NCBI GenBank assembly: GCA_029959365.1
Contig: JASCOA010000006.1
Location: forward strand, 1-64,000
Direction: 5' to 3'
Source of the DNA: Microbacteriaceae bacterium PS02343
GTDB taxonomy: Bacteria > Actinomycetota > Actinomycetes > Actinomycetales > Microbacteriaceae
DNA length: 64,000 nt
The translations under genes and the position numbers were made by a program. The notes below the pieces were generated by a model. That model worked only from the letters and a program-made list of their open reading frames with translations. It ran no database searches and was not told the origin of the DNA. Position 1 is the first letter of the stretch. The number at the start of each line of letters is the position of its first letter. This document shows positions 17,392 to 25,848 of this stretch, one piece after another.

Positions 17392-17414
17392 GCCGGCAGC
17401 CGGGCGCCCGGCAC

Positions 17415-17435
17415 GGGTCGGCTCCGCGCCGACCC
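17415..17435. terminator. Hairpin terminator between tag and thiL
   Basis: The stem GGGTCGGC/GCCGACCC (8 bp, perfect) with loop TCCGC lies between the convergent stops of tag and thiL. There is no U run, as usual for high-GC actinobacteria, so it could serve both directions. Confidence 0.55.
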
Positions 17436-17496
17436 GAACCGAGCGGAGGACAGCGGTCCCGGGCGGGCGCTCGATCCGCGGCGTGCCGAGCAGTGG

Positions 17497-18519
17497 TCAG
17501 CCGGCGGCGCCGTTCCAGCCGGCGTAGGGGTCCCATCCGCTCAGATCGACCGGACGCCCGTCGACCGTGAGCGCGTCGCCAGGGAGCGTGCGGCCGATGC
17601 GGACGAAGCCCGCGGGCAGCGCCGCGCCGTCGGGCAGCACCGCGAGCAGCGAGTGGTCCTCGCCGCCGGCCAGCGCGAGCTCGAGGCCGTCCGCGACGTC
17701 GGGGGCCAGCGCGCTGAGCGCGACGCCGTCCAGGTCGATGCCGACCCCGCTGGCGCGGATGAGGCGGCGCGCGTCGAGCGCGAGCCCGTCGGAGAGATCG
17801 AGCATGGCGGTCGCGCCGGCCAGCGCCGCGAGCCGTCCGGCGGCGATCGGCGGCGAGGGCGCGAGCTGCGCGCCGATCCAGGCAGGGTGCTCGGCGCGCA
17901 GGCGCTCGGCGCGCCGGGCATCGGGCTCTCCCGCAGCGTCGACGCCCTCGGTGAAGAGCAGGCGCAGACCGAGCGCGGCGCGGCCGAGCGTCCCCGCGAC
18001 GGCCACGGTCTGCCCGGCGGAGGCGCCGTCGCGGCGGACGGGCGCACGACCCTCCAGGTCGCCGAACGCCGTCACCGCGAGGGTGAGCGAAGCGGATGCG
18101 GAGAGGTCGCCGCCGACGACGCCGCAGCCGGGCGCGAGGGCGGCGCAGGCGTCGCGCAGGCCGTCTGCGATCGCCTCGAGCAGCGCGACGGGCGTCGCGG
18201 ACGGCGCGGCCAGCCCGACGAGCAGCCCGCTCGGCACCGCGCCCATGGCGGCGACGTCGGCGAGGTTCGAGGCGGCGATCTTCCAGCCGAGGTCGTGCCC
18301 GCTCGACCAGGCGAGACGGAAGTCCGGCCCGTGCACCATGAGGTCGGTGGTCGTGACGAAGCGGCCGTCGGGCGCGGCGACCACCGCGGCGTCGTCGCCG
18401 GGGCCGAGCAGCGCGCTCGTCGCGGCCGGCAGCCGGCGGGTGATCCGGTCGAGCACCTCGAGCTCGCCGAGACCGCCGAGCGTCGCTCGTGACGGGTCGC
18501 TGCCGCCGGGTCGCTCCAT
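17497..18519 (-). CDS. thiL: Thiamine-monophosphate kinase
   Basis: A 340-residue ThiL, phosphorylating thiamine monophosphate to the diphosphate cofactor with ATP. Seen are G-P-G-D-D-A-A-V in the N-terminus, the D-L-M-V-H-G and W-K-I-A-A-S-N-L-A-D-V-A-A-M-G blocks, D-L-S-D-G-L and the C-terminal A-G-G-E-D-H. Two ATG codons compete: 18525 and 18519. A TACCGT box ends 1 nt before the first and 7 nt before the second, so the leaderless start at 18519 is more likely. It diverges from the DUF3515 gene. Confidence 0.93.
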   Translation of the reverse strand: MERPGGSDPSRATLGGLGELEVLDRITRRLPAATSALLGPGDDAAVVAAPDGRFVTTTDLMVHGPDFRLAWSSGHDLGWKIAASNLADVAAMGAVPSGLLVGLAAPSATPVALLEAIADGLRDACAALAPGCGVVGGDLSASASLTLAVTAFGDLEGRAPVRRDGASAGQTVAVAGTLGRAALGLRLLFTEGVDAAGEPDARRAERLRAEHPAWIGAQLAPSPPIAAGRLAALAGATAMLDLSDGLALDARRLIRASGVGIDLDGVALSALAPDVADGLELALAGGEDHSLLAVLPDGAALPAGFVRIGRTLPGDALTVDGRPVDLSGWDPYAGWNGAAG

Positions 18520-18526
18520 GCTCATG

Positions 18527-18536
18527 ACGGTAGCCT
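18527..18536. promoter_or_regulatory. Overlapping divergent -10 boxes of thiL and the DUF3515 gene
   Basis: Within ten bases lie a minus-strand TACCGT (18532-18527), 7 nt before the thiL ATG, and a plus-strand TAGCCT (18531-18536), 8 nt before the DUF3515 ATG. They share the bases at 18531-18532, so the two promoters cannot be occupied at once. Confidence 0.5.
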
Positions 18537-18544
18537 GTCGCACG

Positions 18545-19186
18545 ATGCGCCCCTCACCGCGCCGCCTCGCGGCGGCCCTCATCCCCGCCGGCCTGATCGC
18601 CGTGGCCGTCGCCGGCTGCACCCCGATCGTCAACCTCGAGCCGGCCGCCGACGCCGGCGATCCCGGCTGCGCCGAGATCATCACGCGACTCGACCTGATC
18701 CCCGACATGGAGGGCCTCGAGCTGCGCGAGACCAACGCGCAGGCGACCGCCGCCTGGTCGCAGCCGGGGTCGGAGCAGAGCGCCGTGCTGCTGCGCTGCG
18801 GCGTGGAGCCGCCCGGGCCGACCGCCGAGTTCAGCTGCGTGACGATCGACGGCGTCGACTGGCTGCAGGACCCGAGCGAGGACCCGGTCTACCGCTTCAT
18901 CAGCTACGGGCGCACCCCCGCGACCGAGGTGATCGTCGATACCGAGCAGATGATCTCGGGCACCAACGTGCTCAACAACCTGTCGAACACCATCGACTAC
19001 AAGGCCGCCGATCGGGCCTGCGTCGCGGCCGAGGACGTCTTCGGCGGCGCGACGCCGGACGAGGACGGGGCGCTCGTCAACCCGGGCGCCGCGCCGGCGC
19101 CCGAGGCCACCGGCCCCGAGGAGGCGGGCACCGACGCGACCGGCCCCGAGGAGACCGGTACCGACGGGACGACACCGGCCGGCTGA
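18545..19186 (+). CDS. DUF3515-family lipoprotein
   Basis: A 213-residue predicted lipoprotein: a basic start, a hydrophobic run (residues 8-22), and a lipobox V-A-G-C with Cys25. The mature part matches the actinobacterial DUF3515 pattern, with several conserved cysteines (P-G-C-A-E, L-R-C-G-V, F-S-C-V, A-C-V-A-A) that may form disulfides. The last 40 residues are a low-complexity Ala/Glu/Thr/Pro tail with a repeated A-T-G-P-E-E unit. DUF3515 genes commonly sit beside ddl and thiL in actinobacteria, as here, but their role is unknown. Confidence 0.85.
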   Translation: MRPSPRRLAAALIPAGLIAVAVAGCTPIVNLEPAADAGDPGCAEIITRLDLIPDMEGLELRETNAQATAAWSQPGSEQSAVLLRCGVEPPGPTAEFSCVTIDGVDWLQDPSEDPVYRFISYGRTPATEVIVDTEQMISGTNVLNNLSNTIDYKAADRACVAAEDVFGGATPDEDGALVNPGAAPAPEATGPEEAGTDATGPEETGTDGTTPAG

Positions 19187-19187
19187 C

Positions 19188-20285
19188 TCAGCGGACGGTC
19201 TCGAGACCGAGCTGGATCAGCTCGTCGATGAGGTCGCCGTAGGCGAGGCCGCTGGCCTCCCAGAGCTTCGGGTACATCGAGATCGGCGTGAAGCCGGGCA
19301 GGGTGTTGAGCTCGTTGACCACGAAGCCCTGCTCGGTAAGGAAGAAGTCGGCGCGGGCCAGGCCGGCGCCGCCGATGGCCTCGAAGGCGAGCGCGGCGAG
19401 GCGCTGCATCTCGGCGAGATCCGCCGGGTCCATGACCGTCGGGCAGAGCAGCTCGACGCCGTCGGCGCCCGAGTACTTGGCCTCGAAGTCGTAGAACTCG
19501 CGGCCGGTGACGACGATCTCGCCGGCGACGGAGACGCGGGGCGCTCCGCCGTCGCGACCGCCGAGCACCGAGCACTCGACCTCCCGGCCGACGACCGTCG
19601 GCTCGATGAGCACCTTCGAGTCCTCGGCGAGCGCGAACTCGACCGCGGCGGCGAGCGCGTCCGCGCTCTTGACCTTGCTGACGCCCACCGACGAGCCGGC
19701 GCGCGCCGGCTTGACGAAGACGGGGTAGCCGAAGCCCTCCGCGGCTGCGGCGGCGCGCTCGGGCGCGGCGGCCCACTCGCGCGCGGTCACGGTGTACCAG
19801 GGCGCGATCGGCACGCCGGCCTGCTCGAGCACGCGCTTGAAGGCGTCCTTGTCGAAGCCGATCGCCGAGGCGAGGATGCCGTTGCCGACGTAGGGCAGGT
19901 CGAGCAGTTCGAACCACCCCTGAATCGCGCCGTCCTCGACGGTCGGGCCCAGCAGCGCCGGGAAGATGATGTCGATCTCGCCGAGCGAACGGCGGGTGCC
20001 GTCCTGCTCGGTGACGAAGAGCTCGCGGCTGCCCGGCGCCTCGGGGAAGTGCACGCGGGTGCCGTTGTCCCGCACGACCGCGTGGCGGTCGGGGCGCATG
20101 CGCCACAGCTCCGGGTCGCCGTCCTGCAGCGTGAGCACGCCGTCGAGGGTGATGCCGACGGGGATGACCTCGTACTTGTCCGTGTCGATCGCGCCGAGCA
20201 CGCCGCTCGCGGTGCCGGTGCCGACGATGTGCTCGCTCGTGCGGCCGCCGAAGAGGAGGGCGACACGGGTCTTCTGCTGGGTCAT
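19188..20285 (-). CDS. ddl: D-alanine--D-alanine ligase
   Basis: A 365-residue ATP-grasp ligase making the D-Ala-D-Ala dipeptide of peptidoglycan. Seen are the N-terminal L-F-G-G-R-T-S-E-H, the lysine-bearing V-F-V-K-P-A-R-A-G-S-S-V-G-V loop, and the metal site A-R-A-D-F-F with V-N-E-L-N-T-L-P-G-F-T. The omega-loop segment F-Y-D-F-E-A-K-Y-S fits a D-Ala enzyme rather than a D-lactate ligase. Last gene of the leuCD-murA-plsC-gpsA-ddl run, 74 nt behind gpsA, stopping 1 nt from the convergent DUF3515 gene. Confidence 0.96.
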   Translation of the reverse strand: MTQQKTRVALLFGGRTSEHIVGTGTASGVLGAIDTDKYEVIPVGITLDGVLTLQDGDPELWRMRPDRHAVVRDNGTRVHFPEAPGSRELFVTEQDGTRRSLGEIDIIFPALLGPTVEDGAIQGWFELLDLPYVGNGILASAIGFDKDAFKRVLEQAGVPIAPWYTVTAREWAAAPERAAAAAEGFGYPVFVKPARAGSSVGVSKVKSADALAAAVEFALAEDSKVLIEPTVVGREVECSVLGGRDGGAPRVSVAGEIVVTGREFYDFEAKYSGADGVELLCPTVMDPADLAEMQRLAALAFEAIGGAGLARADFFLTEQGFVVNELNTLPGFTPISMYPKLWEASGLAYGDLIDELIQLGLETVR

Positions 20286-20326
20286 CGTGCTGCTTTCTGA
20301 ATCGTGCGCGAGGTGGTGCGGGACGA

Positions 20327-20342
20327 GCGGATGCGCATCCGC
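20327..20342. other. Perfect 16-bp palindrome upstream of ddl
   Basis: GCGGATGCGCATCCGC: two head-to-head copies of the octamer GCGGATGC, which is frequent throughout this window. It lies in the 74-nt gap between gpsA and ddl, 42 nt before the ddl ATG. It may be an operator or simply two chance copies of the octamer. Confidence 0.5.
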
Positions 20343-20359
20343 CCCGCAACGAGGACGCG

Positions 20360-21424
20360 TCAGCGCTGGTGCTCGTCGGGCGGCAGGTCGTCGCCGTCGG
20401 TCGTGAGGTGCGGGGCGATGTCCCGCGGCGACATGGTACCGGCGAGCACCTCGGCCACCTGGCGCACGATCGGCATGTCGACGCCGAGCCCGTCGGCCAG
20501 CTCGAGCACGGGGGCGACGGAGGCGAGGCCCTCGGCGGTCTGGTTCATCCGGCGGATCACGTCCTCGAAGCTGTACCCCTGCCCGAGCAGGCGGCCCGCG
20601 GTGTTGTTGCGCGAGAGCGGCGAGCCGCAGGTGGCGATGAGGTCGCCGAGCCCGGCGAGGCCCGACATCGTCTCGGGTCGCGCACCGGAGGCGACCGCGA
20701 AGTCGGTGATCTCGGCGAGGCCGCGGGTGATGATCGAGGCCTTGGTGTTCTCGCCGTAGCCGACGCCGTCGACGATGCCGACCGCGACGGCGATGAGGTT
20801 CTTGAGCACGCCGCCGAACTCGGTGCCGATCACGTCGTTGTTCGTGAACGAGCGCAGGTACGGGGCGTTCGCGGCGACCGCGACCTGGTTCGCGGTCTCC
20901 GGGTCCGAGGACGAGACGACGATCGCGGTCGGCTGCTCCTTGGCGATCTCCAGCGCGAGGTTCGGCCCGCTGGCGACGGCGATGCGGCCGGGCTCGATGT
21001 CGAGCTCCTGCGCGATGACCTCGCTCATGCGGTACCGGGTGCCCTTCTCGACGCCCTTCATGAGGCTGACCACGGGCACGCCGGCGGGGATCATGTCGCG
21101 CACCGCGCGCAGGTTCTCGCGCAGCGACTGGCTCGGCACCGAGAGGAACACCATCTCGCTCGTGTCGAGCACCTCGCGCAGGTGCGAGGAGGCCCAGAGG
21201 TTGGGCGGCAGGTCGATGCCGGGCAGGTAGTCGCTGTTGCGGCGGCTCTCGGCGATCTCGCGCGCGAGCTCGGCACGGCGGGCCCAGAGCGAGACGTCCG
21301 CTCCGCCATCGGCGAGCACCTTCGCGAAGGTCGTGCCCCAGCTGCCGGCGCCGAGCACCGCGACGCGGCGGGCGCCGGGGGTGATGATGCGCAACGGCAC
21401 CGTGTTGGTCGGTACGTTCCTCAC
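20360..21424 (-). CDS. gpsA: Glycerol-3-phosphate dehydrogenase [NAD(P)+]
   Basis: A 354-residue GpsA, reducing dihydroxyacetone phosphate to sn-glycerol 3-phosphate for phospholipids. The nucleotide loop V-L-G-A-G-S-W-G-T-T-F-A-K-V lies at about residues 23-36, the catalytic lysine in G-G-V-L-K-N near 216, and the substrate motif S-R-N-N-T-A-G near 278. The GTG start overlaps the plsC stop as GTGA, and a later start would cut into the nucleotide loop. Its position next to plsC, which uses its product, fits one phospholipid-precursor unit. Confidence 0.95.
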   Translation of the reverse strand: MRNVPTNTVPLRIITPGARRVAVLGAGSWGTTFAKVLADGGADVSLWARRAELAREIAESRRNSDYLPGIDLPPNLWASSHLREVLDTSEMVFLSVPSQSLRENLRAVRDMIPAGVPVVSLMKGVEKGTRYRMSEVIAQELDIEPGRIAVASGPNLALEIAKEQPTAIVVSSSDPETANQVAVAANAPYLRSFTNNDVIGTEFGGVLKNLIAVAVGIVDGVGYGENTKASIITRGLAEITDFAVASGARPETMSGLAGLGDLIATCGSPLSRNNTAGRLLGQGYSFEDVIRRMNQTAEGLASVAPVLELADGLGVDMPIVRQVAEVLAGTMSPRDIAPHLTTDGDDLPPDEHQR

Positions 21425-22200
21425 GGGCGGCCCGTCTCCTTCTGATCGTGCTTCGCGGGGTCCCAGAGCTCGGCCGGCGGGGTCTCGCCGCGCAGCTCGC
21501 CGAGCAGTCGCGCGATCTCGTGCATGACCTGCGCGGAGGCGGCCTCGAGCGCGGTCTTGTCGTGCGTGCGCCCGACTGCGGCGCTGAGGTCGATCGGGTC
21601 GCCGATGATGATCTGCACGGGCTTGCGCCGGAAGAGGCTGACGCGCTTGCCGTAACGGGCCATGAGGCCCTGGCTGCCCCAGTGCGCCATCGGGATGATC
21701 GGGATGCCGTGCTCGAGCGCCGCGCGCACCGCGCCCGCCCTGCCGCGCATGGGCCACAGGTCGGGCTCGCGGGTGAGCGTGCCCTCGGGGTAAATGATGA
21801 TGGCGTTGCCCTTGGCGAGCAGGTTCCCGGCGGCGGCGAGCGGGTCGGCGCCCCGCCCCGCACCGCGTTCGACCGGGATCTGCCCCGAGGCGCGCATGAT
21901 CGCGCCCAGCCCCGGCACGCGGAACAGCGAGGCCTTGGCGAGGAAGCGCGGCACACGGCCCATCTTCCACAGCGCGATGCCCGTGACCACGGGGTCGATC
22001 TGGGTGTAATGGTTCGGCGCGAGGATGAACGCGCCCTGCTTCGGCAGCTTGTGCCCGTCGATGATGCGCCAGCGCACCGAGGCATTCATCACCGGCAGCA
22101 CGATGGCCGCGAGCAGCCAGAAGAAGGGCGAGCGCAGCCGCTCGGAGCGCACGCGCGGCGACGGGCCCGCCGACGCGGCGGGCCGGTCGCGCTCGCGCAT
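21421..22200 (-). CDS. plsC: 1-acyl-sn-glycerol-3-phosphate acyltransferase
   Basis: A 259-residue membrane-associated acyltransferase forming phosphatidic acid. The acyltransferase boxes are N-H-Y-T-Q-I-D (H-x4-D, near residue 64), the G-Q-I-P-V-E-R block near 107 and Y-P-E-G-T-L-T-R near 140. A hydrophobic helix at about 26-40 anchors it. Its start shares one base with the murA stop (TGATG) and its end overlaps gpsA by 4 nt, so translation is probably coupled. Confidence 0.93.
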   Translation of the reverse strand: MRERDRPAASAGPSPRVRSERLRSPFFWLLAAIVLPVMNASVRWRIIDGHKLPKQGAFILAPNHYTQIDPVVTGIALWKMGRVPRFLAKASLFRVPGLGAIMRASGQIPVERGAGRGADPLAAAGNLLAKGNAIIIYPEGTLTREPDLWPMRGRAGAVRAALEHGIPIIPMAHWGSQGLMARYGKRVSLFRRKPVQIIIGDPIDLSAAVGRTHDKTALEAASAQVMHEIARLLGELRGETPPAELWDPAKHDQKETGRP

Positions 22201-23579
22201 CAGTCCTGCGCCTCGAAGGTGAAGTCGGCGCCGAGCTGATCGAGCTTGTCGACGATGTGCTCGTAGCCGCGGCTGATGATGCCCATGTTGCTCACCGTCG
22301 AGGTGCCCTCGGCCGCGAGCGCGGCGATGAGGTAGCTGAAGCCGCCGCGCAGGTCGGGCACGTGCACGTTCGCGGCCTTGAGCTTGGTGGGGCCGACGAT
22401 GACGGCCGCCTGCTCGAGGTCGCGCTTGGGCACGCGGCGGTAGTCGCCGTCGAGGCCGTGCTCGTGCACGACGATCTCGGCGCCCATCTCGTTGAGGGCG
22501 CTCGTGAATCCGAGCCGGTTCTCGTAGACCGTCTCGTGCACGACCGAGCGGCCCTCCGCCTGCGTGAGGGCGACGATGAGCGGCTGCTGCCAGTCCGTCA
22601 TGAAGCCGGGGTGCACATCCGTCTCCACGTTCACCGGCTTGAGCGGGTGACCGGGGTTCGGGTGGTAGAAGCGGATGCCGTCGTCCTCGATGTCGAAGGC
22701 GCCGCCGGCCTTGCGGAATACGTTGAGGAAGGTCATCAGATCGATCTGGTGCGCACCCTCGACGAAGATGCTGCCGCCGGTCGCCAGCGCGGCGGAGGCC
22801 CAGCTCGCGGCCTCGTTGCGGTCGAAGAGCGCGGTGTGCACGTAGCCGCCGAGCTCCTCCACGCCCTCGATGAGGATGACGCGGTTCGGCTCGACCGAGA
22901 TGATCGCGCCCATCTTCTGCAGGATCGCGATGAGATCCATGATCTCGGGCTCGATCGCCGCGTTCTTGAGCTCGGTGGTGCCCTTCGCCAGCACGGCGGT
23001 GAGCAGCACCTGCTCGGTGGCGCCGACGCTCGGGTAGGGGAACTCGATCTTCGCGCCCTTGAGCCCGTCCGGGGCGGTGAGGTGGATGCCCTCGTAGGAC
23101 TTGTCGACGACGGCGCCGAAGGCGCGCAGCGCGTCGAGGTGGAAGTTGATCGGCCGGTTGCCGATGCGGCAGCCGCCGAGGTCGGGGATGAACGCCTCGC
23201 CGAGCTTGTGCAGCAGCGGGCCGCAGAACAGGATCGGGATCCGGCTGGAGCCCGCGTGCGCGTCGATCTCGGCGAAGTGCGCCTGGAGCACGTTGCGGGG
23301 GTCGAGGTGCAGCACGCCGGGAGCCGTCTCGGTGACGAGCACGCCGTGCACCTCGAGCAGGTCGCGCACGACCTTGACGTCGCTGATGTTCGGCACGTCG
23401 CGCAGCACGCTCTCGCTGCTGCCGAGCAGGGCCGCGACCATCGCCTTGGTGGCGAGGTTCTTGGCGCCGCGCACGCGGATCCGGCCGTTCAGCGGCTTGC
23501 CGCCGTGGATGGTGATCGTGTCGGAGATCAGTCCCACGCGCTCACCGGCCTTCTTCGCATCCTTGACGAGGGAATTCAC
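22200..23579 (-). CDS. murA: UDP-N-acetylglucosamine 1-carboxyvinyltransferase
   Basis: A 459-residue MurA, adding enolpyruvate to UDP-GlcNAc in the first committed peptidoglycan step. The catalytic-loop cysteine is present at residue 137 ([10 protein letters not shown]), so the enzyme is not of the natural fosfomycin-resistant Asp type. The N-terminal R-G-A-K-N and the T-D-W-Q-Q-P block fit the EPSP-synthase fold. It is longer than E. coli MurA at the N-terminus by about 20 residues. The GTG start overlaps the leuD stop (GTGA). Confidence 0.96.
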   Translation of the reverse strand: MNSLVKDAKKAGERVGLISDTITIHGGKPLNGRIRVRGAKNLATKAMVAALLGSSESVLRDVPNISDVKVVRDLLEVHGVLVTETAPGVLHLDPRNVLQAHFAEIDAHAGSSRIPILFCGPLLHKLGEAFIPDLGGCRIGNRPINFHLDALRAFGAVVDKSYEGIHLTAPDGLKGAKIEFPYPSVGATEQVLLTAVLAKGTTELKNAAIEPEIMDLIAILQKMGAIISVEPNRVILIEGVEELGGYVHTALFDRNEAASWASAALATGGSIFVEGAHQIDLMTFLNVFRKAGGAFDIEDDGIRFYHPNPGHPLKPVNVETDVHPGFMTDWQQPLIVALTQAEGRSVVHETVYENRLGFTSALNEMGAEIVVHEHGLDGDYRRVPKRDLEQAAVIVGPTKLKAANVHVPDLRGGFSYLIAALAAEGTSTVSNMGIISRGYEHIVDKLDQLGADFTFEAQD

Positions 23580-24190
23580 TCAGCACCTGCACTCTGACGG
23601 ACGGGCAGCGTTCGCGGTCGCCAACGCTCGCGGCGGGATTCGAACTCGGAGATCGCCTGCTCGTTGCGGAGCGTGAGGGCGATGTCGTCGAGGCCTTCCA
23701 GAAGCCGCCACCGAGTATAGGCATCGATGTCGAAGCCGATGCTGAGCGCGCCGACGGTCACCGTCTGGCTCTCCAGGTCGACCGTCATCTCGCGACCGGG
23801 CTCCTCCTCGAGGAGGGCCCAGATGCGCTCGATGTCGCTCTCGGGCACCTGTCCGGCGACGAGGCCCTGCTTGCCCGAGTTGCCGCGGAAGATGTCCGCG
23901 AAGCGAGGGCTGAGCACGACGTCGAAGCCGAAGTCGCGCAGCGCCCAGACAGCGTGCTCGCGGCTGGAGCCTGTGCCGAAGTCGGGGCCGGCGACCAGGA
24001 TGCGGGCTCCCTGGTAGGCGGGCTGGTTGAGGATGAACCCGGGGTCCTGGCGCCAGCCGTGGAAGAGGGCGTCGTCGAACCCGGTCTTGGTGACGCGCTT
24101 GAGGAACACCGCGGGGATGATCTGGTCGGTGTCGACGTTGGAGCGGCGGAAGGGCACGCCGACGCCGGTGACGCTGCTGATCTTGTCCAT
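23576..24190 (-). CDS. leuD: 3-isopropylmalate dehydratase small subunit
   Basis: A 204-residue LeuD swivel domain that completes the isopropylmalate isomerase with LeuC in leucine synthesis. Motifs: [10 protein letters not shown] near residue 17, [10 protein letters not shown] near 70, and G-N-S-G-K-Q-G-L. The ATG at 24190 shares a base with the leuC stop (TGATG). Confidence 0.96.
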   Translation of the reverse strand: MDKISSVTGVGVPFRRSNVDTDQIIPAVFLKRVTKTGFDDALFHGWRQDPGFILNQPAYQGARILVAGPDFGTGSSREHAVWALRDFGFDVVLSPRFADIFRGNSGKQGLVAGQVPESDIERIWALLEEEPGREMTVDLESQTVTVGALSIGFDIDAYTRWRLLEGLDDIALTLRNEQAISEFESRRERWRPRTLPVRQSAGAE

Positions 24191-25650
24191 CAGGCCTGGA
24201 CCTCCTCGGTCGGTGCGAACGCCGTGTCGATCGACAGATCCCACGGGCTGGAGAGGGTGCCGCGGATCGCGGTCGCCGCGGCGACGAGCGGCGAGACGAG
24301 GTGCGTGCGACCGCCCTTGCCCTGGCGGCCCTCGAAATTGCGGTTGGAGGTGCTGGCGCAGCGCTCCCCCGGCGCGAGCTGGTCGGGGTTCATGCCGAGG
24401 CACATCGAGCAGCCCGCGAAGCGCCACTCGGCACCGAAGTCCTTGATGATCTGGTCGAGGCCCTCGGCCTCGGCCTCGAGCCGCACGCGGGCCGACCCGG
24501 GCACGACCATGACGCGCACGCCGTCGGCCTTGCGCTGCCCTTTGATGATGGAGGCGAAGGCGCGCAGGTCCTCGATGCGGCTGTTGGTGCACGAGCCCAT
24601 GAACACCGCGTCGACGCGGATGTCCTTCATCGGCGTGCCGGCCACGAGGTCCATGTACTGCAGCGCGCGCTCGGCGGCCACCTTCTCGTGGGGGTCGTCG
24701 AAGTCGTCCGGCCCGGGCACGGGCTGGCTGAGCGAGACGCCCTGACCGGGGTTGGTGCCCCAGGTGACGAAGGGCTCGAGCTCGTCGGCGTCGATGAAGA
24801 TCTCGGCGTCGAAGACGGCGCCCTCGTCGGTCGGCAGGGTCTTCCAGTACGCGACCGCGTCCTCCCAGTCCTGGCCGGTCGGCGCGTGGTCGCGGCCCTC
24901 GACGTAGTCGAAGGTGATCTGGTCGGGGGCGACCATGCCGGCGCGGGCGCCCGCCTCGATCGACATGTTGCAGATCGTCATGCGGCCGTCCATCGAGAGC
25001 GCGCGGATGGCGCTGCCGCGGTACTCGAGCACGTAGCCCTGCCCGCCGCCGGTGCCGATCCTCGCGATGACGGCGAGGATGATGTCCTTGGCCGTGACGC
25101 CGGGCCGCAGCGTGCCGTCGACGTTGATGGCCATGGTCTTGAAGGGCTTGAGCGGCAGGGTCTGCGTGGCCATGACGTGCTCGACCTCGCTGGTGCCGAT
25201 GCCGAAGGCCATCGAGCCGAAGGCGCCGTGCGTCGAGGTGTGCGAGTCGCCGCAGACGACCGTGATGCCCGGCATCGTCAGCCCGAGCTGCGGGCCCACG
25301 ACGTGGACGATGCCCTGCTCCTTGTCGCCGAGCGAGTGGATGCGCACGCCGAACTCCTCGGCGTTGCGGCGCAGCGTGTCGATCTGCAGCCGGCTCGTCG
25401 GGTCGGCGATCACCCGGTCGATGTTGAGCGTCGGGGTGTTGTGGTCCTCGGTCGCGATCGTGAGGTCGAGGCGGCGCAGCGGGCGCTCGGCGACGCGCAG
25501 GCCGTCGAAGGCCTGCGGGCTCGTGACCTCGTGCACGAGGTGCAGGTCGATGTAGATGAGATCGGGCTCGCCGTTCTCGCCCTTGACGACGACGTGGTCG
25601 TCCCAGACCTTCTCAGCGAGGGTGCGGGGCTTCTGCGTGGCGCTGTTCAT
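24190..25650 (-). CDS. leuC: 3-isopropylmalate dehydratase large subunit
   Basis: A 486-residue aconitase-type large subunit carrying a 4Fe-4S cluster; with LeuD it converts 2- to 3-isopropylmalate. Cluster ligands are seen in M-G-S-C-T-N-S-R and in C-S-M-C-L-G-M-N; the [15 protein letters not shown] block is also present. The likely ribosome site GAAGG lies about 13 nt before the ATG, further than usual. The intervening bases form one arm of a possible regulatory hairpin, so initiation is probably controlled by the leader upstream. Confidence 0.96.
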   Translation of the reverse strand: MNSATQKPRTLAEKVWDDHVVVKGENGEPDLIYIDLHLVHEVTSPQAFDGLRVAERPLRRLDLTIATEDHNTPTLNIDRVIADPTSRLQIDTLRRNAEEFGVRIHSLGDKEQGIVHVVGPQLGLTMPGITVVCGDSHTSTHGAFGSMAFGIGTSEVEHVMATQTLPLKPFKTMAINVDGTLRPGVTAKDIILAVIARIGTGGGQGYVLEYRGSAIRALSMDGRMTICNMSIEAGARAGMVAPDQITFDYVEGRDHAPTGQDWEDAVAYWKTLPTDEGAVFDAEIFIDADELEPFVTWGTNPGQGVSLSQPVPGPDDFDDPHEKVAAERALQYMDLVAGTPMKDIRVDAVFMGSCTNSRIEDLRAFASIIKGQRKADGVRVMVVPGSARVRLEAEAEGLDQIIKDFGAEWRFAGCSMCLGMNPDQLAPGERCASTSNRNFEGRQGKGGRTHLVSPLVAAATAIRGTLSSPWDLSIDTAFAPTEEVQA

Positions 25651-25651
25651 G

Positions 25652-25779
25652 TGACTCGTCGATTCCTTCAGTCTGATGCGTGCCGGCCCACGTCGAGACC
25701 CCGCGACGAGTCAGGCCGTGAATCGAGCCTCGTCGCGGCGGCGAAGGAGGAGCTGAGCCGTGCGCACCTCGTCAGGCTA
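25652..25779 (-). promoter_or_regulatory. Putative leucine attenuator / leader of the leuCD operon
   Basis: Read on the minus strand: a -10 box TAGCCT (25779-25774), 6 nt, then the GTG of a small reading frame with three successive Leu codons. Three pairing segments follow: A, CCGCGACGAG (25738-25729, inside the leader frame); B, starting with the leader stop, TGACTCGTCGCGG (25713-25701); C, CGACGAGTCA (25661-25652, between the ribosome site and ATG of leuC). B can pair over 10 bp with A or with C but not with both. This is the layout of ribosome-mediated attenuation; the direction of switching is not clear from the sequence. Confidence 0.6.
25711..25767 (-). CDS. Leucine-operon leader peptide
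   Basis: An 18-codon frame, MRTAQLLLRRRDEARFTA, from a GTG that follows TAGCCT by 6 nt (so probably leaderless) to a TGA that is the first codon of pairing segment B. Codons 6-8 are CTC, CTC, CTT (Leu), directly followed by three Arg codons within segment A. It would sense charged leucyl-tRNA by ribosome stalling. It is too short for coding statistics; the case rests on Leu codons, hairpins and location. Confidence 0.55.
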   Translation of the reverse strand: MRTAQLLLRRRDEARFTA

Positions 25780-25848
25780 TCACCGGCTCGTCGCGCGGGG
25801 CGTTCGGGGCGCCTGCGCCGTGTCGAGGCGGAGCGGAGCGCGGCCGCC

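Noticed and set aside
25690-25740. Classical rho-independent terminator in the leucine leader
   Set aside because: The A:B hairpin is GC-rich but not followed by a U run. It may still act as a terminator in an actinobacterium, so it is described only as a pairing alternative.
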